Positions 10,717-22,099 of a stretch of 64,000 nt of DNA are shown piece after piece. The notes beneath the pieces are model-generated. The model was not told where the DNA came from. It did no database searches and was given only the letters and a program-made list of their open reading frames with translations. Origin of the DNA: Mytilisepta virgata (lineage: Eukaryota > Mollusca > Bivalvia > Mytilida > Mytilidae); the NCBI GenBank assembly GCA_028015205.1, contig CM051512.1:25389139-25453138 (forward strand). Reading direction: 5' to 3'. Position numbers and translations under genes: made by a program. Positions within the stretch are counted from its first letter, which is position 1. Each line of letters starts with the position of its first letter.

Positions 10717-13700
10717 ATGAAAAGATCTCAAACTGTCAACACAAATGAAACTGAAAGCAGAAAGAGTGTTGTATCAGTTCTACGTAGGTAAACACAAACA
10801 TGCAAAATATATTTGCTACCGGTAGAAACAGTTTTACCGTGGTATAAACTAGTATAGAGAATTTATGTGCTACATGAAGAACCATTTTAACGGTACATGT
10901 ATATGCTGGTTTAAAGAATTCCATTGCCACCGTTTAACCAGTTTATTGTTAAGAACAAGACAAAAAACAATGAAAAACATACCAATAAAAACATCCCTTC
11001 CTTCGTTCATACTACAATACAAATGAGGAGCAGAATACAAATATAGAAACCACAAATAACCAGGAAAGTCTGAAATAGTTAATGTTGTTAAAGGGTTAAA
11101 CCCTGTTTATGGATACCTATTCCATGATTCTTAGGACATCAATTGGCCTTTTATTGTATCATCATATGGTTTGGGCCTTTTGGCTTTAGTTGAGCAGAAA
11201 GCCCTGACGTTAATAAGGAACGTCGTTTTTTAGCATACTTGAAGGCTTAATCTTTCTGTGAGATTCACGATTATGGATGATATCCGGCGGCCTGTGTTTC
11301 TGTCCGGGTACTCTTATCTTTTATCTTGTAATACTAGTCGCCATGATATCATGATAATTATATCGGAAGTGACGTAAAACTACAGTAAACCAATCAGAAT
11401 CTTGAACAATATTTATTTATTCTTTGTTGTTTTTATTCTTTTTTAATTGAATTGTCCTTTCAAACACGATTTAGCATGGGGTCCACAAAACATAAAAACA
11501 GTAGCACTACGGTTTTGTGTAAATAAAATCTCATTGCAGGTTTCATTATAAGGAAGACATGAACGACCGCTTAGCATTGAAATTCTGTGATCTTATAGAA
11601 CGAATGACAGGTCTGAGAACTGATCCTAATCAAGCTGATCATTTGCAGGTACTGTCAGTAAAGTAAGATGAGACTTTGTTAACTTTTATTTGCAGTTTTC
11701 TATATTTTTTTCTTTTTGCCTGAAATTCTCAGTATCAGCTCGTCGTGAACACTGGAAATCTCAGCATTTTTGAGTGGAAGCGTGAGGTCATATAAGAGAT
11801 GTTTCTTGAAATGATATTACATAACTTATCAATTAATATGAAAGAAGCTAGTCTGATCAAATATATATTTTCTCAAGTGATTTATGTGAATGTGTAAACT
11901 AGGAGCACACAGTGTATATATATATATACTTTTGGCCTTTTGACAGCTAAGTTGTGGCGCTTAATTGCTGTTTCATCCATAAAGTGTAGGATTATCCTTA
12001 ATCTCTTTTCTATCAAGTTTTAAAAAATATTTTAGTGACAGCTAAGTTTTGGCTCTTTATAGCTGTTTCCTCCTTAAAGTGAGGAAAACTCACCATATTC
12101 AGGCAACAAACCATACCTTCAAATATAGCATTATAGCTTATATTACTTTTTTATATAGATTATAAGATATCTTATATTGTTTATAAGATTTCTCATATAG
12201 TTTATAAGATATCTCATATAATTTTCTTTGTTTAGTTGGGGTTTTACTCCGTTTTCAGCACATTTGGCTATTTTGCGGCGGCCAGTTTTTATTGATGGCG
12301 GAAACCGGAGTACCCGGAGAGAACCACCGACCTTCGGTAGGAAAATGGGCAATGTCAATTTAGATCGGAGTGTAAACAATAGTTTTATCTATATATGTAA
12401 GTAAACAAAATTACATATAAACTTATGTTTATTTACAATATCGACGATATTATAATATCAAGGTTACCGATTTTCATGGGATTTTAGTGGAAGCTAGAAC
12501 ATTGAGAATATATAGCACAAAAAAGACAGATTTATGCTTCAGTTTAAAGGTTAACTGTAGCGTGAAAATGAAATATTCATTTAAGGAATATTTTTCACTT
12601 AACATGATACTCGCATTTTTGATAGTAGCTATGACTACGGTTATACTTTTCACAATTTACAGGAAAGTTTGTGAATGGAAAAAATTGCCTCCAGGTCCAT
12701 GGGGATTTCCTATTGTTGGACATCTTCCACTTCTTGGCAAAAATTCGGCGGTGACCTTCACGAAAATGGCGAACATATATGGTGATGTATTCTATATTAG
12801 AATGGGAAGTTGGCCTACGATTGTTTTGAACAGTTCGAAAGCCATTAAAGAGGCTTTGATCGGGCAGCCGGATGTGTTTTCTGACAGACCAGAATTTTAT
12901 TCAAGTAAAGCTGTCAATGACATGAGAAGCCTTGGTTTCGGATCATATACTCCAAGATGGCGTCTTCATAAGAAAATAGCTTTAAATGTCCTTCAGAACT
13001 TTGCATTGAGGAAAAAGGAAATCATTGAAATGATAATAACAACTGAATGTGGAAAATTAGTGGATGATTTTGTTACAAGAAAGGGAGAGTCCTTTGACCC
13101 ACACGATTCAATTTTTCTGGCTGTAGGTAGTATTATCTATCAGATATGTTATGGAATGGACAAAGATTGCAGAAAAGATCAAGGTTATGTCCATTTAATC
13201 AGAAACACAAAGATATTGCAAGAATTTGCTGGTGGCAATATCATTGATTTGTTACCATGGTTACGTTTTTTATTTCCATCAAAAGCCAAAAGTTTTGTTG
13301 ACCTTCTGAAAGGATTCGTGACATCCGTTGAGAAAGGTGTCAGTGACCACATGTTAACATATAATGAGAGTCATCTTCGTGATCTTACAGATGGTTTGAT
13401 TAATGCAGGAAATGTGTACGCAAACGATTTGTCTAAGAACCACGGAATAACAAAGTTGGATATCTTTTCGACCCTTCAAGATTTCCTAGGTGGAGGTTTT
13501 GATACTACGTCAACCACACTTGAATGGATTTTATTGTACATTGGATTTTATACAAATGTTCAACGCAAAGTACAGGCAGAAATTGATGAAGTTTTAGGAA
13601 CAAGAGCACCAAGTCTCGCCGATGTTAATTCACTTCCATATACGGAAGCGGCTATTTTCGAGGTTATGCGCATATCACCTGTAGCTCTTATAACAATTCC

Positions 13701-16700
13701 GCACGCAAGTTCCCGTGACACCATTTTTAGAAATTTTAAAATTAAAAAGGGCACTGTGGTGTTGTGTAATGTATATAGTACAACAATGGATCCGGATGTT
13801 TGGGTTAATCCGGAAAAGTTTTTACCAGAAAGGTTTTTAAATAAAAAGAACAAAATAAATAAAGATAAGGCGGATGAACTTCTAACTTTCAGTACCGGAA
13901 GACGTCGTTGCCCTGGCGAATTTCTGGCTAGAATGGAACTATTTTTATTTGTTGTAACTATTTTCCAGAAGTGTAGTGTTGAAGTCGTGTCGAAAGCTGA
14001 TTTTTCAGGAATATTCGGTTTGAATTTCAAACCAAAACCTTATTCTGTGAAAGTTACTCCGAGGTATATAGAATAGTGTATATTGTGTTAATAAATATGA
14101 ATTCAAATAGAAATTATATAAAAAAAAAACATAAATGTGTTCTATGTTTCATTCTTTTATATGCTTTATAGTGAAAGTGCCATTTAATTTTTCTCATTTA
14201 AAACATTTTAAACTGTCAGGTATCAATTTATATTAATACACGTTAGGATTATCGTTTCTTATCACATTTATCTTGTAATGAAAAAAATAGCTGGTAGGAA
14301 AGCGAAAAATACCCTAGATCTATAATGTAATTAAAAAGGGCCAAAGTAATCATGTAAACCTAACAAATTCTTTGATACCAATTTTGATGCAGAAGATGTG
14401 TCGATTTAAGACATATCAGTTGTGCTCAAGACCTAAAATGTTGAAAACCAAAACAAAAATTCAAAAAATTAAAGAGCACATATAACAATTCTAAAATGAT
14501 CGACATGGAGAATCCCAAACAATAAGGTGTCCTGCAGGAAGCAGAGATTGCTTACTCTTCCGGAGCACCTGAGTCTACCCCCGGCTTTTCGGTGGGGTCC
14601 ATATTATTCTGTGAAAGTTACTCAGAGATATATAGAATAGTGTATACTGTGTTAATAAGTATGAACTCAATTAGAAATTATAAAAAAAAACATAAATGTG
14701 TTCCATGTTTCATTCTTTTATATGCTTTATAGTGAAAGTGCCATTTAATTTTTCTCATTTAAAACATTTTGAAATGTCAGGTATTACTTTGTATTAATAC
14801 ATGTTAGAATTATCGTTTCTTATCAAATTTATCTTGTAATGAAAATAATAGCTGGTAGGAAAGCGAAAAATACACTAGATCTATAATGTAATTAAAAGGG
14901 CCAAAGTAATCATGTAAACCTAATAAATTCTTTGATACCAATTTTGATGCAGAAGATTTGTCGATTTAAGGATGCTCGCTGGTCATGTTTTAGTCTTTTC
15001 GTCAGATTTTCGGAATCCTCGGTCTTTATCCATTTCTTAAACAAGTTTTTTGCCCATGAACCCTACTTTTTCTTTTATAATTCAATCATATATACCGTAA
15101 AATGGTAATTGACAAAATCTGATGAAATCCTTTTTATTTTTTCATACATTTTGAGAGACTGAAGTTGCCAATGCAAAGGCCTTATAGCTCTAAAATAAGC
15201 ACATGAACCTATATTTTTTTCTTGCTTATTTGTTTACTATTCATATGTTCTCTCAAACTAAAACACCTATTTCAAATCCTATGTATTTCCTATTAGACCA
15301 GCGATCACCCTTAAGACACATCAGTTGTTCTCAAGACCTAAAATGTTGAAAACCAAACAATGATTCCAAACGTTGAAGAGCACATACAACAATTCTAAAA
15401 TGATCGACATGAAGAATCCAAAACAATAAGGTGACCTGCAGGAAGCAGAGATTGCTTACTCTTCCGGAGCACCTGAGTCTACCCCCGGCTTTTCGATGGG
15501 GTCCATGTTGTTCATATGTTTTTAGTTTTTAATTGTAATGAATGTATTGTTTTGGTCTTGTCTTCGTAGTTCTCCGGAGTTTGTCAGTTGTTTCGATTTT
15601 TCCCTCCTTCGAATATACCTTTGGTATTTCTTGACTTTGCCTATAAGGACAGAGCTATGCACGAGAGAGATACTCCTTATAGTTTTCATTTAACATTTTT
15701 TAACAATAAATTTAAAGTCTCAAATTTCGATTTTATATGGTAATAATAGCAACTGAGAGGGTGATACCCTCGGGGACTTGGAGCCCACCCAAAGTGGTAT
15801 CGACTCAGTGGCAAATGATATCAGATTTTAAAAGCTTGTAAAGAGGTGTGTAATCTTGGCACAAAATCAAGGTACGATAGGACAAAAAAAGCTGCAAAAG
15901 CACAGATATTTTAAAAAATCTTCAAATTAATGCAGATTTTAACAGCATGTTCAAAATGTCCAAAATGGTGGTTTTAGAGAAATAAAGTTCAACAAATTTA
16001 TATCTTAAGCCAGGCAATCTTATGAGAATGAAACACAAAATACAATTAAATACCAAAAGGATACCGTGTAGAACTACAACAATAAAAAACACAAATAACA
16101 AAATAAACAGAATTAGAAACAACAGCACTACCAATGTGAAGTCCCAAAACACCGGAATTGACATCAGCTGTAAGCAGTCCTGCTCCAAAAGGATAGATAT
16201 GGTGTTCTATTAACACGCTAGTATCACTAATTAGCAATGTTAGTAAACGCCAGGTGGAGCTGTTTTGGGGGAAGTTATTTGAAAATTGGATTCTGCTTCT
16301 TTAAAACCTTTTCCAGCCGATTTTGGGACCAGTATACTGTAAATAAACTGTGGTTTCCGACCAGTGGCGCCCTAGTGTTTACTGACATTGCTATTCTAAT
16401 CGATATTACTTCACTGTGTTTTAACGTTTTCATTTTGTCTTTGATTTTATGTTTCCGTCTTGTCTTTATTTTCACGTTTTCTTCTTGTCTTTTTTATACT
16501 TTCATATCTTAAATTTCTATTATAATAAAAGCTATTTCTGGTTACATCCTAATATATCAAAGTATTTCAAATTGATTGATATCACCTCGGTTTTTGTTGG
16601 ATCTCACTTTACTAGTGTTTTAGTTTCTGTGATGTCTTGTTCTAATTCTATTTTGAATTTGCTTTTTGTTTTCTACATGTATCCTTATGGTGTGTTGGTG

Positions 16701-17413
16701 TTTTGTGTATTTGGTTGCCTGTTCATGAGTTTGTCTTGTATTTGGATTCAGTCTTACAGATTTTCAACTTTATCTTGTCGCTTCGGTATTTTTTTATACG
16801 ATATTGGGTCTATGTTACTGCTGATGGACTGCAAATCCCCGAGGGCATTATCAGCACAGTAGCCAGAATTTTTATCCTGGCATGATTTATTTCTTAAATG
16901 CCTTTAATTTTACGTTCAAAATTTGACAAAAATTATCAGAAATTTCTAAGGCTCTTCCTTTTGATATAGAGGTCACCCTTAGGTGAAATTGGATTCCTTT
17001 TGTTGTATTTGTTTGGGTTTTGATGGTTGTGCTTATTAATTCATCATTATATCTTTAACCGGATTCCCAACATTTTTATCTCTAGCACTGCTGATGAGTT
17101 GTCAGTCAACGAAATGGCTGTACACTGCATCAACTTTATTGAGGTATTTGTGATACATTTTATTAAAGAGATTAAATATCTCATAATGAGTTAATGAGAC
17201 TCAAATGTATTATTAATCATTGTTGAAATTTCTCATTCGATTTTGTATTTGCTTTAAAAGGTACAGAAGCGAGACAGAAAGACCAAAACCAGTTCCAATC
17301 AAAAAGAAATTTATGACTTTTCAAGTCCTCTCCGAGTTGGATTTTTCATTATACACATCGATGTACGATCTGTTGAGAAGCGTTATGTCGTAATGTTTAC
17401 AGCAGTTGAGTGA
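10717..17413 (+). CDS. probable 3' exons of copy B (unrecognised protein)
   Basis: Four exons join with perfect phase agreement: 10717-10787 (acceptor TTTTGTAG, donor AG|GTAAAC), 11540-11662 (acceptor TTGCAG, donor AA|GTAAGA), 17086-17143 (acceptor TCTCTAG, donor GAG|GTATTT) and 17267-17413 (acceptor GTACAG, stop TGA). The peptide is helical and charged, with segments such as DRLALKFCDLIERMTGL, VNEMAVHCINFIE and SPLRVGFFIIHIDVRSVEKR. They follow copy B exons on the same strand and would supply later helices, but the junction from 7485 to 10717 depends on a weak donor, and the exon at 10717 begins with ATG. The last exon is the least certain. An alternative ending is the exon at 21260-21464, which needs the same phase as the exon at 17086. 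A P450 gene and several repeats sit inside the long intron. Confidence 0.5.
11663..12225. other. intronic sequence with a short tandem repeat
   Basis: AT-rich intron sequence. Three imperfect copies of a roughly 23-bp unit (TATAAGATATCTCATATAGT) lie at about 12160-12222. Two related stretches (GACAGCTAAGTT near 11942 and 12038) suggest a small local duplication. Confidence 0.5.
12226..12370 (-). mobile_element. SINE fragment (3' half only)
   Basis: The minus strand carries the body and tail of the same SINE family (AATAAAAACTGGCCGCCGC, TACCGAAGGTCGGTGG and a tail ending CTAAACAAA), but the tRNA-like head is absent. It lies about 200 bp upstream of the P450 start codon. Confidence 0.8.
12568..14076 (+). 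CDS. cytochrome P450 monooxygenase, CYP2-clan (CYP1/CYP17-like), intronless
   Basis: A complete 502-residue haem-thiolate monooxygenase, anchored in the ER membrane by its N-terminus (hydrophobic run MILAFLIVAMTTVILFTIY). Visible P450 landmarks, in 502-residue numbering, are the proline hinge LPPGPWGFPIVGH, the I-helix GGGFDTTS at about 308-315, the K-helix ExxR (E365-R368, EVMR), PERF at 420-423 and the haem loop FSTGRRRCPG with axial Cys448. An upstream in-frame ATG at 12487 would add 27 hydrophilic residues before the anchor, so the ATG at 12568 gives the family-typical length and start. The coding sequence has no intron and lies on the same strand inside the intron 11663-17085 of the neighbouring gene, which raises retrocopy origin as a possibility. 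Substrate unknown. The reading frame is intact, so the gene may be functional. Confidence 0.95.
   Translation: MKYSFKEYFSLNMILAFLIVAMTTVILFTIYRKVCEWKKLPPGPWGFPIVGHLPLLGKNSAVTFTKMANIYGDVFYIRMGSWPTIVLNSSKAIKEALIGQPDVFSDRPEFYSSKAVNDMRSLGFGSYTPRWRLHKKIALNVLQNFALRKKEIIEMIITTECGKLVDDFVTRKGESFDPHDSIFLAVGSIIYQICYGMDKDCRKDQGYVHLIRNTKILQEFAGGNIIDLLPWLRFLFPSKAKSFVDLLKGFVTSVEKGVSDHMLTYNESHLRDLTDGLINAGNVYANDLSKNHGITKLDIFSTLQDFLGGGFDTTSTTLEWILLYIGFYTNVQRKVQAEIDEVLGTRAPSLADVNSLPYTEAAIFEVMRISPVALITIPHASSRDTIFRNFKIKKGTVVLCNVYSTTMDPDVWVNPEKFLPERFLNKKNKINKDKADELLTFSTGRRRCPGEFLARMELFLFVVTIFQKCSVEVVSKADFSGIFGLNFKPKPYSVKVTPRYIE
14090..14095 (+). promoter_or_regulatory. poly(A) signal of the P450 gene
   Basis: AATAAA begins 14 bases after the stop codon. 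In the duplicated tail at 14605 onward the same position reads AATAAG. Confidence 0.5.
14970..15310 (+). mobile_element. TTAA MITE family 1, copy A
   Basis: Terminal inverted repeats GGATGCTCGCTGGTC and GACCAGCGATCACCC are bounded by TTAA on both sides (14966-14969 and 15311-15314). The first copy of the surrounding duplication preserves the empty site (GATTTAAGACAT), so the 4-bp TTAA duplication is proven within the window. TTAA targeting is typical of piggyBac-like transposases. There is no coding capacity. Confidence 0.92.
15514..16233. other. intronic sequence without gene
   Basis: No exon or defined repeat was recognised. Reading frames here are short and lack family features. Confidence 0.4.
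16234..16391. mobile_element. TA-flanked MITE, copy 1
   Basis: Ends GCAATGTTAGTAAACGC and TAGTGTTTACTGACATTGC are imperfect inverted repeats, flanked by TA on both sides. A second copy is at 48462-48620. TA targeting suggests a Tc1/mariner-type parent. The 158-bp body is non-coding. Confidence 0.85.
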
Positions 17414-17974
17414 TATTCAGAATACAATCAGGTTACGATGAGCACGTGTCTGCTTGGTTTGGGTACTAGTATATTTAATCTTAGACATATGTTACAAAAA
17501 AACTAAAACGGAATGTGTGGAACACACTAGTAACACTAGTAACACACAAGCGATCTTAAACGGCCATTCTGGTATTGCTTATTCTTACTTTTGTCTTGAT
17601 TTTCTGCATTAATATCATATTTGATAACAAAATGATAAAAAGATCAGATCAAGACCTGATGTCGAAGATTGGTCAAGACAAGTTCAGTTCACGCTATCAC
17701 GGTTAAAGTTATACATTGAGTATTCTGAACTTTTATGAACTGGTCAATCAGTCTTCATTGATTGCAAGGCATTTTATCTTTGTTTTGGTCTTGTTATCTT
17801 GATGTTATTAGACATTTTAGAAAAAATCAAGATAATCAAGATTAAACAAGACGCAAATGGTCGTTTGATATCAAAACTGTGTTAGTACTGTCACCTGACC
17901 AATACACATAATAGAACTGACAAATCATGGTCCCTGGTGGGGCGAAACTTTTTCTAAGTTTCAAAACTTATCTA

Positions 17975-18750
17975 AATATTGATAACTAGATCAATTAAAT
18001 TAAATATAATATTCCGTTTCTTCTGCTTTTCTTCTTTTTCTGTATATATTGGATTCCTGAAACGAAAATGAATATATATTATATTAGTTATATCAGGAAT
18101 TATAAAGAAAAAAAGATAGGTACGTGTCTCCATATGTAATCCCGGTTTCGTCCCACGCCTATGAAAAATCGTTATTTTTAACATAAAGAGTGGGAAGAAA
18201 CCAGGATTATATATATTGAATTTCATAAAGTTTAGTGTCTTATATATAATCCCGGTTTCGTCCCATCCTATGAAAAATCGTTAGTTTTAACATAAAGAGT
18301 GGGAAGAAACCAGGATTATATATATTGAATTTCATATAGTTTAGTATCTTATATATAATCCCGGTTTCGTCCCACCGCTATGGAGAATAGTAACATTTAA
18401 CATAGAGGGTGGGACGAAACCGAGATTATATTTAGGTATTTGTTTCAATCCCACATTGTACTTAGAAAAAAAAAGAAATTTGACAAAGATGAAAGCGGTG
18501 TAACAGAACTGGTAGCATACCATTAGCAAAAAAATCTCATAGAAACAAAATGTGGTACCTAATAGGAAATATAGGAATTATGTAAAAAAAGATAGAAAGG
18601 TGGGACAAAACTTGTACCTTATATGTAACTTTTCTAATCCCACAATCCTTAGAAAATTAAATAAAATTTAAAAGAATATATGTGCTGGGACAGAGCTTGT
18701 ACCTTATATGTACCATATTCGGTTATTATATGAAAAGGTAAATAATTTGA
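17975..18750 (-). repeat. left arm of a large inverted repeat
   Basis: This stretch is the imperfect reverse complement of parts of 19890-21310. Its outer edge (about 17990-18075) contains, on the minus strand, a copy of the 3' splice acceptor and the first coding bases of the exon at 21260 (peptide start NPIYTEKEEKQK), which then decays. Three hairpin units of about 110 bp at 18137-18430 begin TAATCCCGGTTTCGTCCCAC and end in the near-complement. Confidence 0.85.
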
Positions 18751-19004
18751 GTATTGTTACAATTAAATCATTGAAATTCACTATAACGGATAAACGGGCA
18801 TAATAGACGGGGCGCGTAGACCGGCATGCCCAGAATTTCATCCTGTTATGAAAGGTCTGAAATCAACACCCAGAAATAGAAGACATAATCCGTATACTAA
18901 AGACAATTTTGTACAGCTAACATCATCTGATAAAGATTTTCAGTGAACTTTATTTAACATGCACCTTTATGATTTTGAGAAAGTGAAGAATAAATTGTCC
19001 TTTA

Positions 19005-19395
19005 GGATGATCGATGGTCTAATAGGAAATAAATGGGATTTGAAATAGGTGTTTTAGTTAGAGAGAACATATGAATAATAAACAAATAAGCAAGAAAAAA
19101 ATATAGGTTCATGTGCTCATTTTAGAGCTATAAGTCCTTGCAAATTTGCAGGAAATGGGTTTTCTCTGGATTTTTCATTGTTTTTGCATTGACAACTTCA
19201 GTCTCTCAACGATGTATGAAAAAATAAAAAGGATTTCATAAAATTTTGTCAAATACCATTTTAAGGTAAATATGATTGAATTATAAAAGAAAAAGTGGGG
19301 GTTCATGGACAAAACATTTCATGTTTAACAAATGGATAAAACCCGAGGATTCCAAAAATCTGACAAAACGACCAAAACATGACCAGCGAGCATCC
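19005..19395 (-). mobile_element. TTAA MITE family 1, copy B
   Basis: Reverse-oriented copy of the element at 14970. It starts GGATGATCGATGGTC after TTTA (a mutated TTAA) and ends GACCAGCGAGCATCC followed by TTAA at 19396. At 391 bp it is about 50 bp longer than copy A, which has an internal deletion. It lies in the spacer between the arms of the large inverted repeat. Confidence 0.9.
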
Positions 19396-19889
19396 TTAAG
19401 ATTTATTGTCTTTTTTGCGCATTTGTGTATATTTCACCAAAGGAATGATTAATTGTTCCATTCGTACATAGTTCCTGTTACAGTGTTCTATAGGGTTTTA
19501 TTGGTTCAGGAAAAATAATTTCACGCCATTATAAAGCCTATTTATTAATAGGTGAAAGAAATATCGACATCTTCTTTAAAATAGAGTTGTCCCACTATGT
19601 TATTGTTTAACCAGTAACATGGGCTTCAACGAATAAAGGGGCATCATAATATGTTTCAATATTTCAAAGGAAAAAGAAAAATGCTGCCTTGTATTTTATA
19701 AAAATTTATCTATACAGTTTGCTTAATTTTTTCTTATATTTATAGATAAGTTTTATAATTTTGCGATGCCCCTTTATCCTTAAAGTGAACTCAAATGAAT
19801 TAATCATGACACTACTGATAACTATTTCCTAATAGGTATCACATTTTTTGGAAACGTAACCCGATCGCATTGTAAATGGTACCTATAAG

Positions 19890-20969
19890 GTACCATGCAG
19901 TTCTGTCCCACCACTTTACCCTTTTAAAAATCATTTGATTTAAATTTCTAAAATACAACGTTTTCTTAGATTATAGTTACTTATAAGGTACCGGTTTTGT
20001 ACCACCGTTTTATCTATTTTTCTAGAATTTTTATTTTACCTATGAGATACCATATTTTGTTTCCAAAGAGGTAACAAGGGAATAAAAACGTTACTAAATA
20101 AGGTACCATCAGATGAAACAGTCACCTTTAGAGTACCAATTCATCTCACCCATTTTATTTTAGAATAGTGTGGAATTAAAACAGTCCCACCATTTCATCT
20201 TTTTAAGAATCTTTCTAACGTACGTAGTGTGGAATTAAAATATTTACTTATATGGTACCAGTTTCGTGCCACCATTTTAATGTTTTTTAAGAATCTTTCT
20301 AACATATGTAGTGTGGGATTAAAACAGTTACCAGTTTCGTCCCACCATTTTATCTTTTTAGGATCTTTCTAACGTATGTAGTGTGGAATTAAAACAGTCA
20401 CCTATATGGTACCAGTTTCGTCCCACCATTTCGTCTTTTTAAGGATATTTTCTCCCCCCCCCCCCCCCCAAAAAAAAAAAAAAAAAAAAAAATCCGAGCC
20501 CCTTTTTGATGGTGGCAAATACAATAAGAATTTATGAGACAATCATCATTAATCAAAATCATTTGATTACTCTAACAAGTAAAAACGATCAGTGAACGCA
20601 TGGAAAGGAATATAGAAGTCATATAATGTTTATCTCCCTTGCCCAAAACTCGGGAATTTCCAGCTCCTTTTTAGTCGAACTTCGGCTATCTCGAACCAAA
20701 TCCCATGGTACCTTGCACTTCGAGGTAACGAGATTCAACTGTATCCCCAAAATAAAACCCCTTTCGACTCGTCATTTGAAAATGATGAATAGATAATATT
20801 TATTAAAGTTCGTTTGACATACAATATTACAATCCTTACATCAAATACTTAAACCACATGTATTAGTTCAGTTTGTTATATATAATCCCGGTTTTGTCCC
20901 ACCCACTATGTTAAATGTTACGATTCTCCAAAGGGGTGGGAGGAAACCGATATTATATGTAACACACTA

Positions 20970-21016
<47 letters not shown>

Positions 21017-21310
21017 CCCGGTTTCGTACCACCCCTATTTAGAATCGTAACATTTAACATAGGGGGGTGGAATGAAACCGAAATATATAATTAAGACACT
21101 ATACTATATGAGATTCAATATATATAATCCCGGTTTCTTCCCACTCTCTATGTTTTCATAGGATGGGACGAAACCGGGGTTATATAATGAGACACGTACC
21201 TATCTTTTTTTTTAATAATTCCTGATAACTTATATAATATATTTTTATTTTCGTTTCAGGAACCCAATACATACAGAAAAAGAAGAAAAGCAGAAGGAAT
21301 GGAATAGTAT
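19890..21310 (+). repeat. right arm of the large inverted repeat with tandem units
   Basis: It contains roughly 83-bp tandem units at about 20100-20450 (GGTACCAGTTTCGTCCCACC, TAACGTATGTAGTGTGGAAT), a poly-C/poly-A tract at 20453-20492, hairpin units (20876-20957, about 21000-21092 and 21119-21186) and a (TA)n microsatellite at about 20970-21014. Segments match the left arm in reverse complement. Confidence 0.85.
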
Positions 21311-21464
21311 ATTTGATAAAATTGAACAAATAAGAAATATTATCTATTCATCATTTTCAAATGACGCGTCGAAAAGGGTTTTCTTTTGGGGATATTTGCC
21401 ACCATATTGTGTTTTAAGCATATTGAACATCCCAGCAATGATGGTTAAATATACACAACCATAG
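21260..21464 (+). CDS. candidate alternative terminal exon of copy B
   Basis: After the acceptor TTTCGTTTCAG a 67-residue frame opens with NPIHTEKEEKQKEWNSIFDK, continues through a helical stretch into the hydrophobic end FFWGYLPPYC...PAMM and stops at TAG (21462-21464). Entry phase is 2, which fits the donor of the exon ending at 11662 and competes with the exon at 17086. A poly(A) signal AATAAA follows at 21602-21607. Unrecognised sequence. A decayed inverted copy of its head is at 17990-18075. It could also belong to a separate gene. Confidence 0.5.
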
Positions 21465-21601
21465 TAATATTAATTGAAACATTCCTCAGCTGTGATAACA
21501 AGTTTGTAAGGTATTATATTGATATATATCATGTATATATTGTATGTCTGTCTAATTATGTTATATTTCATTGTATTTGTGTTATGTTGGATTTTTAAAT
21601 C

Positions 21602-21607
21602 AATAAA
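21602..21607 (+). promoter_or_regulatory. poly(A) signal after the 21260 exon
   Basis: AATAAA lies 138 bases after the stop codon at 21464, in the context ATCAATAAAACTTTG. Confidence 0.55.
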
Positions 21608-21761
21608 ACTTTGAATTTTGAACTTCATAAAATGTTTATTTTTAGACCTGATCTATTTCTAAAGATAAGTTATGACGACACATTCTCACGCTTATGATTG
21701 GTCGATTAAAATAAATTGGATGAAAATATCAATACACGTCATGGTGATTTCCGTGATAATG

Positions 21762-21769
21762 TATATAAA
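21762..21769 (+). promoter_or_regulatory. TATA box of the 22100 gene
   Basis: TATATAAA is followed about 30 bases later by TCACTCACTT, a plausible initiator near 21795. The leader up to the ATG at 22100 contains an upstream frame starting at ATG 21862 (72 codons, stop at 22080). Confidence 0.5.
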
Positions 21770-22099
21770 CAAATGCGGGTAGTTTGGTATTTCATCACTC
21801 ACTTGAAATTCATGTAGAAGAAACAGGGATCATACCTCTAGACCACCGAGCCGCTCCAAAAATGACAAACAACGTGCCACGACACCGAAAGCACCATCGA
21901 GGGTCGTCCAAAATGATGTGGAATTCCTCGCGACGCCGTTTTTTCTCTCACTCGCCTCACCACCGGGTCTCCCCTAAAAACCGGCCTCAACAAGAAGAGT
22001 GGGACAGTTTGCAGAAATACCTTTGTAGTTTCGCAATCAGACCGAAAGGCAGGACAGAATACAAGAATCTTAAACTTTAATCACCCACAACCATTTAAT

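Larger units (their letters stand above)
14041..15513 (+). repeat. tandem duplication of the P450 3' end and flank
   Basis: The 564-bp unit at 14041-14604, containing the last 12 codons of the P450, its stop and its flank, is repeated from 14605 to 15513 at roughly 90% identity. The second copy includes TATTCTGTGAAAGTTACTC, the stop context GAATAGTGTA and the end CTGAGTCTACCCCCGGCTTT. Its extra length is the MITE at 14970-15310 plus one TTAA. The second copy is a coding fragment, not a gene. Confidence 0.9.

Noticed and set aside
13560..14030. 156-residue frame antisense to the P450
   Set aside because: It is the shadow of a strongly conserved P450 coding region and has no features of its own.
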